Below are positions 47,441 to 56,251 of a DNA stretch of 64,000 bases, in pieces. Numbering within the stretch: position 1 is the first letter of the stretch; the number at the start of each line of letters is the position of its first letter. Where the stretch lies: contig JABHXA010000001.1 of NCBI GenBank assembly GCA_018657495.1, forward strand, positions 340,990-404,989, in the 5' to 3' direction. A model generated the notes under the pieces. The model had not been told where the DNA came from. It worked only from the letters and a program-made list of their open reading frames with translations, and ran no database searches. This DNA is from Fidelibacterota bacterium (GTDB lineage Bacteria; Fidelibacterota; Marinisomatia; SCGC-AAA003-L08; JACNLC01). The translations under genes were made by a program, and so were the position numbers.

Positions 47441-47770
47441 TTAGTTGGTGATGGTTGTTGTGCCAAAAATATTGAAGCAGGCAATATCAAGAAGATGGTC
47501 ACTCTTTGCTGCCTTCACTGCGGCACCGGAGTCCTTTGTCTTTCCAAAAATCGATATACCGCTTGTGTTTACAGGTATATCTTCGGGGACTCGGAATCGC
47601 GTCGCGCCAAATATATTGATGCAAATGACATGAGTGGCCCCCGTTTCTAATTGTGCCTGTCTGAAATCCATCTTCATAGATCCAAACACGGCCACACACA
47701 TGACCCTCTCACCCGGTTTCCAGGTTCTATTTTCAAAGTTCGATTCGCAAAAGACTGCAACCTTAAACAT
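47441..47770 (-). CDS. LiaF C-terminal-like (cell-wall-active antibiotics response) protein
   Basis: 109 aa consisting of the right-handed beta-helix-like domain of the LiaF/DUF2154 group: VMCVAVFGSMKMDFRQAQLE, TGATHVICINIFGATRFRVP, EDIPVNTSGISIFGKTKD and IACFNIFGTTTITN are four successive rungs, each with an F-G turn. It lacks the membrane helices of Firmicute LiaF and is therefore a soluble stand-alone form. A very strong Shine-Dalgarno (GAGGGGGGTGA) precedes the ATG. A 58-aa membrane protein is encoded 114 nt upstream and may share the transcript. Confidence 0.85.
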   Translation of the reverse strand: MFKVAVFCESNFENRTWKPGERVMCVAVFGSMKMDFRQAQLETGATHVICINIFGATRFRVPEDIPVNTSGISIFGKTKDSGAAVKAAKSDHLLDIACFNIFGTTTITN

Positions 47771-47884
47771 GATTCACCCCCCTCGATTATGCCAAATTCA
47801 TCCTATTGACGACATATTATTATCATCAAAAAGTTTCTATTTAGAATTCTAGATTTCTAAATTTTAGCTACTCATATTCCGAAA

Positions 47885-48061
47885 TTATTTTTTCCACATC
47901 ATTACTGCAGCGAAAAATCCAATACCGAGTCCGGTGATTTGAAAGCCGTCAACAAGACTCTTGCCGGTAAGCTCAGATATTATTAGCCCAACTCCATGAC
48001 CAACCAGAACCCCTGCCACAATTAGTAAGAATCCTATTATAATTTTAGATTTTGTGCCCAT
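47885..48061 (-). CDS. 58-aa membrane protein with two helices
   Basis: A short gene with a strong ribosome binding site (AGGAGGGAT, 6 nt before the ATG). It encodes MGTKSKIIIGFLLIVAGVLV, then GHGVGLIISELTGKSLVDGF and QITGLGIGFFAAVMMWKK: two membrane helices joined by a polar loop. Because it has good codon structure, a clean start and sits upstream of the LiaF-like gene in the same direction, I take it as real. Function unknown; it could supply the membrane anchor missing from the LiaF-like protein, which is speculation. Confidence 0.75.
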   Translation of the reverse strand: MGTKSKIIIGFLLIVAGVLVGHGVGLIISELTGKSLVDGFQITGLGIGFFAAVMMWKK

Positions 48062-48327
48062 ATTTATCCCTCCTGATTATTATTGCTTGATTCACCATCC
48101 CTTCAAGATTTTTCTGACTTTGGGAATAATCCATCTAAATGCTTATTCATTTTCGTATGTATAACGGATTGCGGTTGAGCCATTCCAAGGCTACTTAAAA
48201 GATTCTCTCAAAATCCAAATCCCTAATAAATATCATGGTTATGATGTTTTAAATCTACGCACAAAAATATTTTTGAAATTAAGCGATCGAAAATTTGTCA
48301 TAAAGTATATCTAGCAGCTACGATAAT

Positions 48328-48633
48328 TCACATATTGCCAGGCACGTCCACGGTCATGGTTCCAAACGTGAAGTGGACTAATTTATTTGTCTCCACCAGT
48401 ATATATTCACCTCCATGTGCAAAATCGTGGACATAGGTCCAATGGTAGCTGTCACCAGCCTACACCTGCTCATCTGATTTTCTATGTGTGCCGTCTCCGG
48501 CAGTATGAACCGCTTTATGATTAAAAAATGATCCAAGGCCTTTTGCTGTCGAAAAGTAATGGAACACCTGCTCCAGAAGCATTAAATAATACATATGGAC
48601 ATGGAATTGGGACCAGTCATATACTGCTTTCAT
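48328..48633 (-). pseudogene. Decayed SRPBCC (AHSA1-like) protein with in-frame TAG, 3'-truncated
   Basis: The 102-codon frame reads MKAVYDWSQFHVHM ... EQVFHYFSTAKGLGSFFNHK ... RKSDEQV, TAG (48460-48462), then AGDSYHWTYVHDFAHGGEYI and VETNKLVHFTFGTMTVDVP before a TGA. This is clearly the SRPBCC/AHSA1 pattern (...GDxYHWTYVHDF...GEYLEVxPNxLVHFTFG). The TAG replaces what should be a Gln or similar, an earlier frame slip near 48575 is likely (the parallel frame reads FNAS just before EQVF), and the C-terminal half of the domain is missing. Probably inactive. Confidence 0.8.
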
Positions 48634-48704
48634 AAATTATCTCTTATTAGTTTTACTTTGTGGCTCTGCTTTCGTGTTGCTGATCGTGTATCTGAGTTGG
48701 TTAA

Positions 48705-49205
48705 TTATTTGCTTTTTGCTTTTGCTAGCAAAGATAGACGAATTTTCTGGTTTTCAATTGTCCAGATATCTTCGTAATTATAAAACTCGTCAAATGCTAA
48801 AGCATTCGGCGGCAGGTTTACCCATGGTTGCTTTGAAGCGGTAAAGATGTGAACATCAGGGGGAAGCAAGTCTGGATTATCAAGGGTCCCAACGCGGACA
48901 AAGCGTATCATATCCTTTATACCACCCATGAAATAACTGCTCCAAATGGCAATCTCACATTTTGGACAGCGAGTGATTTTTTGTCCTTTGCCATTTGAAG
49001 AAGGAGTAATTATTTCGTTGACTGTTCCATTAAGAATTTCTACATGATTTGCCTCAAATAGGGCATTCAATGCAAATGATGCACCTGTCTGACGCTGACA
49101 GTAACGACAATGACAGCAATGTACAATTAGCGGGTCTGAAGTAATTTTGTACCGTACAAAACCACATGCGCAACCACCTTCGCATTTATTTGGAAGCTTC
49201 TTCAT
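48705..49205 (-). CDS. GFA/CENP-V-family zinc protein
   Basis: 166 aa. The zinc-binding cysteines of the glutathione-dependent formaldehyde-activating enzyme family are in order: CEGGCACGFVRYKI, VHCCHCRYCQRQTGASF and TRCPKCEIAIWSSYF, followed by VRVGTLDNPDLLPPDVHIFT and QPWVNLP. The family name is historic; most members have unknown substrates. A good ribosome binding site (AAGGAGAG) precedes the ATG. The neighbouring SRPBCC remnant lies just downstream. Confidence 0.92.
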   Translation of the reverse strand: MKKLPNKCEGGCACGFVRYKITSDPLIVHCCHCRYCQRQTGASFALNALFEANHVEILNGTVNEIITPSSNGKGQKITRCPKCEIAIWSSYFMGGIKDMIRFVRVGTLDNPDLLPPDVHIFTASKQPWVNLPPNALAFDEFYNYEDIWTIENQKIRLSLLAKAKSK

Positions 49206-49286
49206 AATTAACTCTCCTTGTTATCGTAGCATCCCAGTGGGCCCCAAAACTCAACAACTAATACCGTTGATTGGCAATAATTGTAA

Positions 49287-49847
49287 TTAAGTTTTTATTA
49301 TATCATTAGCAATTTCTTTTGGTTTATAGATGGTCCAATATTCTTCATCATTGCGTCTCCAAATTCCATCCCAATATTGGTCATGTGAAGTAATATTGAG
49401 TGCTAGATCCCTTTGCTTCCCTCTTTTTATGGCCTCCTCTATTGGGCAGTCGATCCATATCATATAGGAAAAGTAATTTATTAATTCAGGTCTAAATAAT
49501 CCAACCCCTTCAATAATAATTATTCCAGAATGTGAAAATTTTTTCATATTGCCAGTCGAATTATTTACCCAGTCGAAATCTCGATACTTAATTTGTTTGT
49601 TGCCTTTTAAAAAAGGAAGACAAATATCTTTCTCTAACCGTGCAAAATCAAAACACTCCCATTTTGAATAGTTTTTGATGTCGAACCCTCTAAAGAATGA
49701 ATCTACCCCGATAATAGGGAGGTCCACCTCATTACTCAAGGCTTTGGTGAATGTGGATTTTCCAGCACCACCAAACCCGGAAACAGCAATAATTGCTGGG
49801 ACTTTGAGCATTTTTATGGTTGATATTAACTTTTTTGAAATGGTCAT
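49287..49847 (-). CDS. Uridine-kinase-like P-loop kinase
   Basis: 186 aa. Walker A is AVSGFGGAGKSTFTKALS; the uridine-kinase-type acceptor loop VDSFFRGFDIKNYSKWECFD and YRDFDW follow; Walker B-like IIIIEGVGLFRPEL; and a lid with RGKQRDLALN. It most resembles short uridine-kinase-like proteins of unknown nucleoside or sugar specificity. Stand-alone; no pyrimidine salvage partner nearby. Confidence 0.85.
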   Translation of the reverse strand: MTISKKLISTIKMLKVPAIIAVSGFGGAGKSTFTKALSNEVDLPIIGVDSFFRGFDIKNYSKWECFDFARLEKDICLPFLKGNKQIKYRDFDWVNNSTGNMKKFSHSGIIIIEGVGLFRPELINYFSYMIWIDCPIEEAIKRGKQRDLALNITSHDQYWDGIWRRNDEEYWTIYKPKEIANDIIKT

Positions 49848-50086
49848 TTAATTTTTTTCCGATGCATGTGATCGCCTGGAAAAACGAAACACACCAACTT
49901 GTTATAAGAAATCATAAAACACTTTATTTGGATGTACTCATTTCCATGCTCTTTCGCCCATCGATCAAACAATCTACAGAATTGAAGAAATTACCAGTTA
50001 CCAGATCCGGTTAATTAAATTTACGGGAAAGTCATTGAAATAAAACGGATCGATGGGTTTCATTTTTACTAAAACTGCCGGATGGA

Positions 50087-51217
50087 TCAAGACCGCTTCA
50101 TTTTGCAACTGACACCTCGATTCCCAAGATATTTCTCGACACTTTCACGGCACCCATCGACACGGCCCACAAACTCGGGAGGACTGATTCCTTTTTGAGA
50201 ATAACCGCCATCGAGCACCAATCGGGTGACTGCTGCACAAGTGTATCCAGTAGTCCTCGCCATTGAGAGGGCCCCTGTTGTTGGATCATATTCGTCGTAC
50301 ATGTCATAGGTGTAGGTTGCCTGTTTCCCATTCTCCTCGCCGGAAATTACAAGCCTCATGACTGTGAGATCAGCCTCGCCTTGTTTATATTCCCAAAGAG
50401 GAGAGATCAGCAATGCAGTCACATCTATCGGCCGCACCAAAGCTCCATTTACCTCGATAGGGGTCATGTTGAGGAACCCAGCATCTTTGAAAATGCGCAT
50501 AATGTCTACATGTCCAGGATAACGCAGAGTTTTTTCGAACATGTTAGGGATATCCATGGTACGGATTAAGGATCTGAGTCCGTCAGAGTTGAGACATGCC
50601 AGAGTACCGACATTTTCAAGATCTATAGTCATGGTTTCGGAGAGCATTGGTTTTATGACCACCTGACCATTTTCAACCATCCTGCCAGAGCCGGCGTATT
50701 CATCCAAAACCTCGAGAACCGGAAAGGGCGACTTGTACCCCAAAGGAGCATTCCTTGATTTTGGAATACCGCCGACGTAACACTCGTAGCTGGAAACCCT
50801 CATCTTCTGCACATGGTCACCGAGAATGATGTTGGCCATTCCAGGCACAACACCGCAGTCGACCACGGCAGTGACACCCCTTTCCTTCGCAAGCTCGTCC
50901 AGGTCGAACGGGTCTTCCGGGAAGTATGAGATGTCAACGATGTTCTTGCCGGCGCTAATGACCGTTTCGAGCATTGCGTATCCAATGGAGCCCGGCACCG
51001 AACCGATAACAATGTCCGCATCCTCAACGGCCCGCGTGACTCCTTCCGTCGTGGCGAGATCCTCTACCTGGATCTGGATGGGATATTCACGGGCCAGACG
51101 CTCAAGGGCATCCCGATTGATGTCCACTGAGATTATCTCACAGTCGTGGGCATTGCTTAAATCGATGGCTATGTGTTTTCCCACGGCCCCACAACCCAGG
51201 ACTACTATTCTACTCAT
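50087..51217 (-). CDS. Saccharopine-dehydrogenase-like NAD(P)-binding oxidoreductase, GC-rich
   Basis: 376 aa. The Rossmann motif RIVVLGCGAVGKHIAIDLS is followed by DINRDALERLAREYP, DADIVIGSVPGSIGYAMLE and the family's AVVDCGVVPGMANIILG; the C-terminal saccharopine-dehydrogenase domain contains TLRYPGHVDIMRIFKDAGFL. Related enzymes are lysine/saccharopine dehydrogenases and spermidine-pathway reductases. The gene's base composition is clearly higher in GC than its flanks (one 60-base line at 50941 is 58% GC), which suggests recent transfer. Confidence 0.88.
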   Translation of the reverse strand: MSRIVVLGCGAVGKHIAIDLSNAHDCEIISVDINRDALERLAREYPIQIQVEDLATTEGVTRAVEDADIVIGSVPGSIGYAMLETVISAGKNIVDISYFPEDPFDLDELAKERGVTAVVDCGVVPGMANIILGDHVQKMRVSSYECYVGGIPKSRNAPLGYKSPFPVLEVLDEYAGSGRMVENGQVVIKPMLSETMTIDLENVGTLACLNSDGLRSLIRTMDIPNMFEKTLRYPGHVDIMRIFKDAGFLNMTPIEVNGALVRPIDVTALLISPLWEYKQGEADLTVMRLVISGEENGKQATYTYDMYDEYDPTTGALSMARTTGYTCAAVTRLVLDGGYSQKGISPPEFVGRVDGCRESVEKYLGNRGVSCKMKRS

Positions 51218-51284
51218 TTTCGCCTCAGCTTGCTAAAATATTTCAAAATTTATAATTCATTGTTTTTTGTAAATTCATCTAATA

Positions 51285-52103
51285 TTATCCAAAGGGTGAA
51301 CCGATTACGTGAAAGACAATATCAAAGGCAATATGTGATACAATAGCGACTAACAATCCACGTTTCCAAAAAATCCATCCGAATGTTGTACCTGTTATTA
51401 AATTTCCAATCATCGTAACAGCGATGGTGAAAGGAGTAAGTTTAAAAAAGTTGCTTGTTATTGGGAAGTGCATCAATCCAAATATTAATGCGGCAAATAA
51501 AATCCCTGTCCATACTATTTTATCAGTTGGTTTATCCAGTTTTTTGAAATACTGGATGGTAGCAATCAGTACTGACATTAGACATAGTCGATAAATTATT
51601 TCTTCATTGGTGCCCGCTACAAAGGAAACAATGACATAATAAATTTTTGAAGGTCTTTCTTGAAAAGCCAGTACAGGGTACAACCATTTATGTAATTCAA
51701 ATAAACCCAATAATGCTGTCGCTATAACTATGGCTAATGTGACACTTGATAAAATGGGTTTCCAATTTATCAATTCACTAACAGGTCTGTTAGAAAAAAA
51801 TCGAGCAAGAACGGGTGCCCCCAAATTCGCTTTTGAGGATACCCATAAACCAATATAAATGAGAAAAGCACCAATTATAAGGCTATTTATACCTGTGGAT
51901 AGAATATGATCAATAATAGGCTTAGATAACATTTTATTAATCTCGCCTGATTCTAATTTAAGTCTGGTTACTTCTCTAACAAAAATGATGTTTGCCAAAG
52001 AACAGGAAACGAAAACTATAAAAAGACTTATCGCCACCTTCCAGCGATATGCTTTCTTTTCTTCTATATTATGCTCTATTGACGAGAGGAATATTTTTAT
52101 CAT
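51285..52103 (-). CDS. CPBP-family intramembrane metalloprotease (CAAX protease-like)
   Basis: 272 aa with about seven membrane helices. All three Abi/CPBP motifs are present: GTNEEIIYRLCLM (EExxxR), LIFGLMHFP (FxxxH) and VSHIAFDIVFH (HxxxxD-like), with a further GTTFGWIFWKRG. Members cleave membrane peptides or prenylated substrates, often in bacteriocin immunity. A second, more diverged CPBP gene lies in the cassette array at 60468. Confidence 0.88.
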   Translation of the reverse strand: MIKIFLSSIEHNIEEKKAYRWKVAISLFIVFVSCSLANIIFVREVTRLKLESGEINKMLSKPIIDHILSTGINSLIIGAFLIYIGLWVSSKANLGAPVLARFFSNRPVSELINWKPILSSVTLAIVIATALLGLFELHKWLYPVLAFQERPSKIYYVIVSFVAGTNEEIIYRLCLMSVLIATIQYFKKLDKPTDKIVWTGILFAALIFGLMHFPITSNFFKLTPFTIAVTMIGNLITGTTFGWIFWKRGLLVAIVSHIAFDIVFHVIGSPFG

Positions 52104-52337
52104 ATAAATTACTAAGTGTTTTAATAAAGATTAGACCGAGTTTACTGTTTTACCGTATTCCTATAAATTGCTGGTCATTATCATGAGGCCTTTTTCTATA
52201 TTTATGCCCTTCTTGTTTTGCCATTGAAGACAGTGAGTCGTAAAGAAAATTGGCAGCGACTAGTTCTGCAGACGAGGAGAGAGTTTCCTCCCTGATCATG
52301 CTATTGTTTACTTATTATTAATAGGGTTTCCAATTTA

Positions 52338-53009
52338 TCAAATTGATTCTATTGTCTTTCTCATTCGTATTGTCGTGTAAAGGATAAGAAACAAAGACAA
52401 TATATACACACCACCAAAAATGAAATAAAACCCAGACCATGTATATACCAGAATTAGAAAGGTAATAAATAGAAAGATCTCAAACCATATGAGGGTTTTA
52501 ATCATTGGTAAATATTCAATATCCGTTCCGTGTTTCAAGGCAAACCGACTTAAAAATAAGAGATATAGTGCCATCATGCCAAATTCCAGTGCAAATTCAA
52601 ATTTATTGTACCACCATTCAGGCGGTATAAAAAAATGCCAGAAGTTAATTTCTGGATAAAATGGCCAAAATACCTCGACACCTCTAAACCAGATGATCAT
52701 ATCCATCAAAACATGTGTAAGCATGCCAAAACCTAAACCTATTCCAAAATTTCTAATACGAGGGACTTTTCTGATTTTTGAGATAATATAGATTATGACT
52801 ACCAGGCTGGCTATGAATAGAAGACTATGTGACCATGTGCGATGTAATCCATTTGTATCTCCGCCCGTTAAAGTAAAGTAAGCAACAGCAACAGCATCTA
52901 AATCAGGTAGCATATTCCCAAAGATAACACCCAATAAGAGCCATTCTTTTTTAAAGTTCAAATTGCTCAATACTATGCCCATAAGACCATGTATGCCTGC
53001 TTGCGCCAT
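52338..53009 (-). CDS. Membrane-bound metal-dependent hydrolase (DUF457/YdjM-like)
   Basis: 223 aa, about five membrane helices. The predicted metal ligands are GIHGLMG, NMLPDLDAVAVA, LHRTWSHSLLF and MLTHVLMDMI: the H...PDxD...HRxxxHS...HxxxD pattern of the LexA-regulated/YdjM membrane hydrolase family. In vivo substrates are unknown. It is the last gene before the first attC-like sequence, and its starting side borders a 485-bp non-coding stretch. Confidence 0.85.
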   Translation of the reverse strand: MAQAGIHGLMGIVLSNLNFKKEWLLLGVIFGNMLPDLDAVAVAYFTLTGGDTNGLHRTWSHSLLFIASLVVIIYIISKIRKVPRIRNFGIGLGFGMLTHVLMDMIIWFRGVEVFWPFYPEINFWHFFIPPEWWYNKFEFALEFGMMALYLLFLSRFALKHGTDIEYLPMIKTLIWFEIFLFITFLILVYTWSGFYFIFGGVYILSLFLILYTTIRMRKTIESI

Positions 53010-53494
53010 TCCTTTTCCTCTCAGGTCAATTTATTTTCATTCAAATTAATAGGCTGTAATTCACCACTACTTTTAACTGTTTCTAACATACTACCTCGAT
53101 GTTAGTTGGCCATTTCTGCCATAGGATATTATAACATTACTACTTGGGGTTGATTGTAATTGCAAAACGCAAAGTTAATCGGTTCAGCGGTGTAGCCGAT
53201 AGACCATGTCAGGCGACTTATTGTGTCCTAAAATAATCAAGTAGTGCTAAGAGATCTTTTCAGCTTTATCGCAAGGAATAACCTGATAAACAATGCTGTA
53301 ATTATCCACAGGTATCCAATAAGATAGAATGCAAATTTTGCAACATAATGGCCAAAGCTCACGGGCGCTAACTTCTATTTGTTGTTTTTGGTAAAACTTT
53401 TAATATGATCCTCAAAACCTTGATTTCCATGGTTTCGCTTGTGGTCTTCAGTGGAATGCGATTTTGTATTGAATCAATAGTACAATATTACTGG
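53010..53494. other. Non-coding stretch with one degenerate attC-like sequence
   Basis: 485 bp without a convincing gene. On the minus strand at about 53226-53164, AATAAGTCGCCTGACATGG and later CACCGCTGAAC ... TTTGCGTTTTGC resemble the left and right halves of attC sites seen further right, but the core sites are worn. A second weak GTTAGCG core is at 53366-53372. This may be the eroded left edge of the cassette array. Confidence 0.45.
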
Positions 53495-53857
53495 TTAATA
53501 ATCGGTCAATGCTTGTCCTATAAAGTACTTTGCATGTTTCGTTTTTATTTCTTCCACTTTTCTAAATTTTTGATTCCTGCGAAACTTTCCAGTTCCTTCG
53601 AGTAGATTGCCTTCATCGGTAAACTCACTACCAAATCCAAACTCCATTGTCACAAATTTCGTTCGTAAGAAAATTCCACAAATTAACTGTTTGTGTTCTA
53701 TAAAGACTATCCCGCCGTATTTAATCTCCTCCTTTATTGCCGGAGAAAATGACAGTACAATTTTTCGCAGAAAAACAATAATTTCTGTTAGTCCCGGACT
53801 GACAGTCTCAAAGTCATGCAAAAGTTCTTCAATTTCATTTTTTTGTTTTGTGAGCAT
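53495..53857 (-). CDS. DUF1801-family protein
   Basis: 120 aa. VSPGLTEIIVFLRKIVLSFSPAIKEEIKYGGIVF is the DUF1801 (YdhG-like) start, continuing ICGIFLRTKFVTMEFGFGSEF and a lysine-rich C-terminal helix. The fold is known from structural genomics; function is unknown. It begins 23 nt after a possible GTTAAGC attC core and could be the leftmost cassette. Confidence 0.82.
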   Translation of the reverse strand: MLTKQKNEIEELLHDFETVSPGLTEIIVFLRKIVLSFSPAIKEEIKYGGIVFIEHKQLICGIFLRTKFVTMEFGFGSEFTDEGNLLEGTGKFRRNQKFRKVEEIKTKHAKYFIGQALTDY

Positions 53858-53880
53858 ATTCTTTGTTATTATTATTTATT

Positions 53881-53970
53881 GCTTAACACTGGTTTAATCT
53901 GGTTTTTAAGAACGTATAGAACGACTCAATCGGAGCAGTGGAAAAAGTCAGGCTGAAACACTTGTTGGTG
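53881..53970 (-). repeat. Possible attC site after the diguanylate cyclase gene
   Basis: On the minus strand the site runs from CACCAACAAGTGTTTCAGCC, just after the upstream gene's stop, to GTTAAGC (53887-53881), which fits the GTTRRRY core. The left core is a poor match and the inner stem is not obvious, so this is weaker than the sites to the right. Confidence 0.4.
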
Positions 53971-55833
53971 TTATGATTTTAAAGTATTTGCGAAAGTATA
54001 TCTGTTTTTCCCAGATTTCTTACTTACATACATCGCTTCATCTGCCTGTTTGATCAGACCGTCTGCTGAGTCACTATCATTTGGGTAAATAGCGATTCCT
54101 ATGCTTGCCCCTACTGTTAGCTGGACCCTCTCGAAAGGTATGGACTGAGCTAAAATGTTGATTATCTTTTTAGCAATCGATGCTGCTAAGTCATTATTTT
54201 GAAACTCTGTAAGAACCAAGAGAAATTCGTCACCTCCAACTCGTGCTACAGTATCAGTTTTACGTACACAGGAAAGTAAGCGTTTTGCTACTTCTCGCAG
54301 TACTGCATCACCGGCGTTATGCCCGTGTGTATCATTAATCATTTTAAATCCGTCTAGATCAACAAACAATGTTGCAGCCAATGATTGATTTCGTTTTGCC
54401 GATTCTATCGCCATGGATATGCGATCATTTGCCAATCTTAAACTTGGTAAATCTGTCAAAGTATCGTGGGTTGCAAGATGACTAATTTTCTCTTCAATCT
54501 GCTTTTGTCTGGTTATGTCCTGATGTGTTCCTGACATCAGAAGCGGTTTGCCATCATCCGTCTTTGTAGATATTCTTCCTCTGTCAAGCACCCATACCCA
54601 ATTTCCATCCTTATGACGCAAGCGTGCTTCAAACTCATAGTAATCCAGTTCTCCATTAAAATGTTTTTCTAACAAATCACTCGATACTTTTAAATCGTCT
54701 GGATGTACGAATTTTGTCCATGTATCAATAGATATTGGAGCAAGCTCTTCCAGATTGTAGCCAATTATATTTGCCCATCGTTCATTGAATATTGTCTCAC
54801 CTGTTTGGACATTCCATTCCCAGGTTCCGACGTTTGTGCCTGCAAGTATGTAAGCAAGGCGCTGTCTTTCTTTTGCCAGGGATCCTTCTGCTTGTTTACG
54901 AACAATGATTTCGTTTTCCAGTGCAACTTTACTAGCCAGGGTCTCCTGAATGGCATTTTTTGCTTTTTGAATCAAGAAAACGATAACCGATGAAAGTAGT
55001 GATAGCAGAACACCAGCACCCAAGACCATTTCTGGCAATATTGAGTGACTTTGATTGATAAAACTCTCTGAGGGTTGACACCGGATTGAGAAACGATGAC
55101 CATATAGATTCGTCTCAACTGTCATTTCCCATTTGGATTCCTTCTGTTTATCCCAATGTTCATGGCTATAAATCTGTTTATCATCCATCGAGATCAACGC
55201 TAGGAATTTGCGTTTTTCCTTTGGACTCGTTTTTGATTGTAGAATATGAGCTAGCCATTCCTGAGTACGAAAGACAGCTAGAACGAAACCTTCAAACTTA
55301 TCTTGGACGAAAATTGGATGATACACTAGAAATCCTTTTCCCCCCTGAATCAGATCAATTGGTGAAGTTAAGGTAGGGAATTTACGATCTCTAGCATTTT
55401 CCAAGGCAATAAGCCGAGTATTCTCGAAGGCCAGGTTCAGATTTTGCGCTGCTTCATTACCTTTCAGTGGGACGATCCATCGCACATGGAACGTCCTATC
55501 TACCCATTCAATAGCCTGATATCCCGGGGAGTCAACTATGTATGCCCTAGCATCCTTCTCAAACTCATCTTTTGGTGTTCCACCACGTATTTCCCATCGA
55601 TTAGTAATTCGTTCCAATGAATGAATTCGGCTTTGTAAGTCGATATTAATTATTGCAGCAATCTTTTGGGCCTCGGTTTCCACGGCTTTAAAACGGTTAT
55701 CATCTTCCTGGTCTTCAAGCGCTTTCCATAATCCCGCAACAAGCATGCACAGAAATATACCGAGTAAGATGGGAAATTGTTTTTTCCTGATTAAGGTTTT
55801 TAGCATTTTTAAAACATCTATTTTTATTGACAT
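53971..55833 (-). CDS. Diguanylate cyclase with CHASE-like sensor and PAS domain
   Basis: 620 aa. Order: membrane helix (FPILLGIFLCMLVAGLW, about 15-35), periplasmic CHASE-like sensor (about 40-270) with SPGYQAIEWVDRTFHVRWIV, second helix (VLLSLLSSVIVFLI), coiled coil, PAS domain (about 330-450; GTWEWNVQTGETIFNERW, ending SGTHQDITRQKQ), then a GGDEF domain. The active site is RVGGDEFLLVL, and the inhibitory I-site RKTD lies five residues upstream, so both synthesis and product inhibition should work. No EAL domain. It makes c-di-GMP in response to an external signal. It is much larger than usual integron cassettes and its cassette status is doubtful. Confidence 0.93.
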   Translation of the reverse strand: MSIKIDVLKMLKTLIRKKQFPILLGIFLCMLVAGLWKALEDQEDDNRFKAVETEAQKIAAIINIDLQSRIHSLERITNRWEIRGGTPKDEFEKDARAYIVDSPGYQAIEWVDRTFHVRWIVPLKGNEAAQNLNLAFENTRLIALENARDRKFPTLTSPIDLIQGGKGFLVYHPIFVQDKFEGFVLAVFRTQEWLAHILQSKTSPKEKRKFLALISMDDKQIYSHEHWDKQKESKWEMTVETNLYGHRFSIRCQPSESFINQSHSILPEMVLGAGVLLSLLSSVIVFLIQKAKNAIQETLASKVALENEIIVRKQAEGSLAKERQRLAYILAGTNVGTWEWNVQTGETIFNERWANIIGYNLEELAPISIDTWTKFVHPDDLKVSSDLLEKHFNGELDYYEFEARLRHKDGNWVWVLDRGRISTKTDDGKPLLMSGTHQDITRQKQIEEKISHLATHDTLTDLPSLRLANDRISMAIESAKRNQSLAATLFVDLDGFKMINDTHGHNAGDAVLREVAKRLLSCVRKTDTVARVGGDEFLLVLTEFQNNDLAASIAKKIINILAQSIPFERVQLTVGASIGIAIYPNDSDSADGLIKQADEAMYVSKKSGKNRYTFANTLKS

Positions 55834-55869
55834 TTATGGCCTTTAATAATTCTAGAAATTTACGTACTT

Positions 55870-55920
55870 TTAAAAACTCAGCGGCGGCGGTTACCTGTCC
55901 ACTGAAGCGTCTTGTTAGCC
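55870..55920 (-). repeat. attC left half (right core site missing)
   Basis: On the minus strand, GGCTAACAAGACGCTTCAGT starts at 55920 and the inner part continues to CCGCCGCCGCTGAG, which pairs with CTTCAGTGG. The expected GCGTTRRRY core is replaced by TTTTTAAAAG. The site overlaps the stop codon of the GNAT remnant (in GGCTAAC). It looks like a cassette site broken at its right core. Confidence 0.6.
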
Positions 55921-56158
55921 GTTTGCGTTGAATCCTTCATGAAACAAGACATTACCTTGTGGAATAATTCCGTCAAATGAATGAGCGAAAAACACTTCAG
56001 AGGGAATGCCATCATGGACTAATCCTTCAACATTCTTAAACCCAAATTATCGATAGTATTGTGGATGCCTTATCAGGCAACAGCCTTTCGCTTAGATGTT
56101 TTTCAAGCTTGAAAATCCTTCTTGTATAAAAGCCTTACATGCATCGCCAGAGTGCTTT
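55915..56158 (-). pseudogene. Remnant of a GNAT acetyltransferase cassette with two in-frame TAA codons
   Basis: The frame reads SGDACKAFIQEGFSSLKNI, TAA (56092-56094), AKGCCLIRHPQYYR, TAA (56047-56049), FGFKNVEGLVHDGIPSEVFF, then AHSFDGIIPQGNVLFHEGFN and ANG before the final stop. This matches the C-terminal half of a common GNAT family (...KGCxLxGHPxYYxxFGFxN...GVPxEVFFALSF...PQGxVxFHEGF). Both TAA codons fit single-base changes from Lys/Asn codons. The N-terminal half is not recognisable. The stop lies in an attC core, typical of a former cassette gene. Confidence 0.75.
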
Positions 56159-56251
56159 TTTCATCGACAACGAATTAGGAGTATCGATCATTTTTATCAG
56201 TTAGCATTGGAAGAAAACGACTTACCGTGAACCATGCAATTCTGAATGCGA

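Noticed and set aside
47254..47502. A minus-strand open frame of 82 codons downstream of and overlapping the LiaF-like gene.
   Set aside because: No domain, no ribosome binding site, and a 62-nt overlap with a well supported gene.
49820..50014. A plus-strand frame of 64 codons between the uridine-kinase-like and saccharopine-dehydrogenase-like genes.
   Set aside because: Composition and content look random and it opposes every neighbour; no family pattern is visible.
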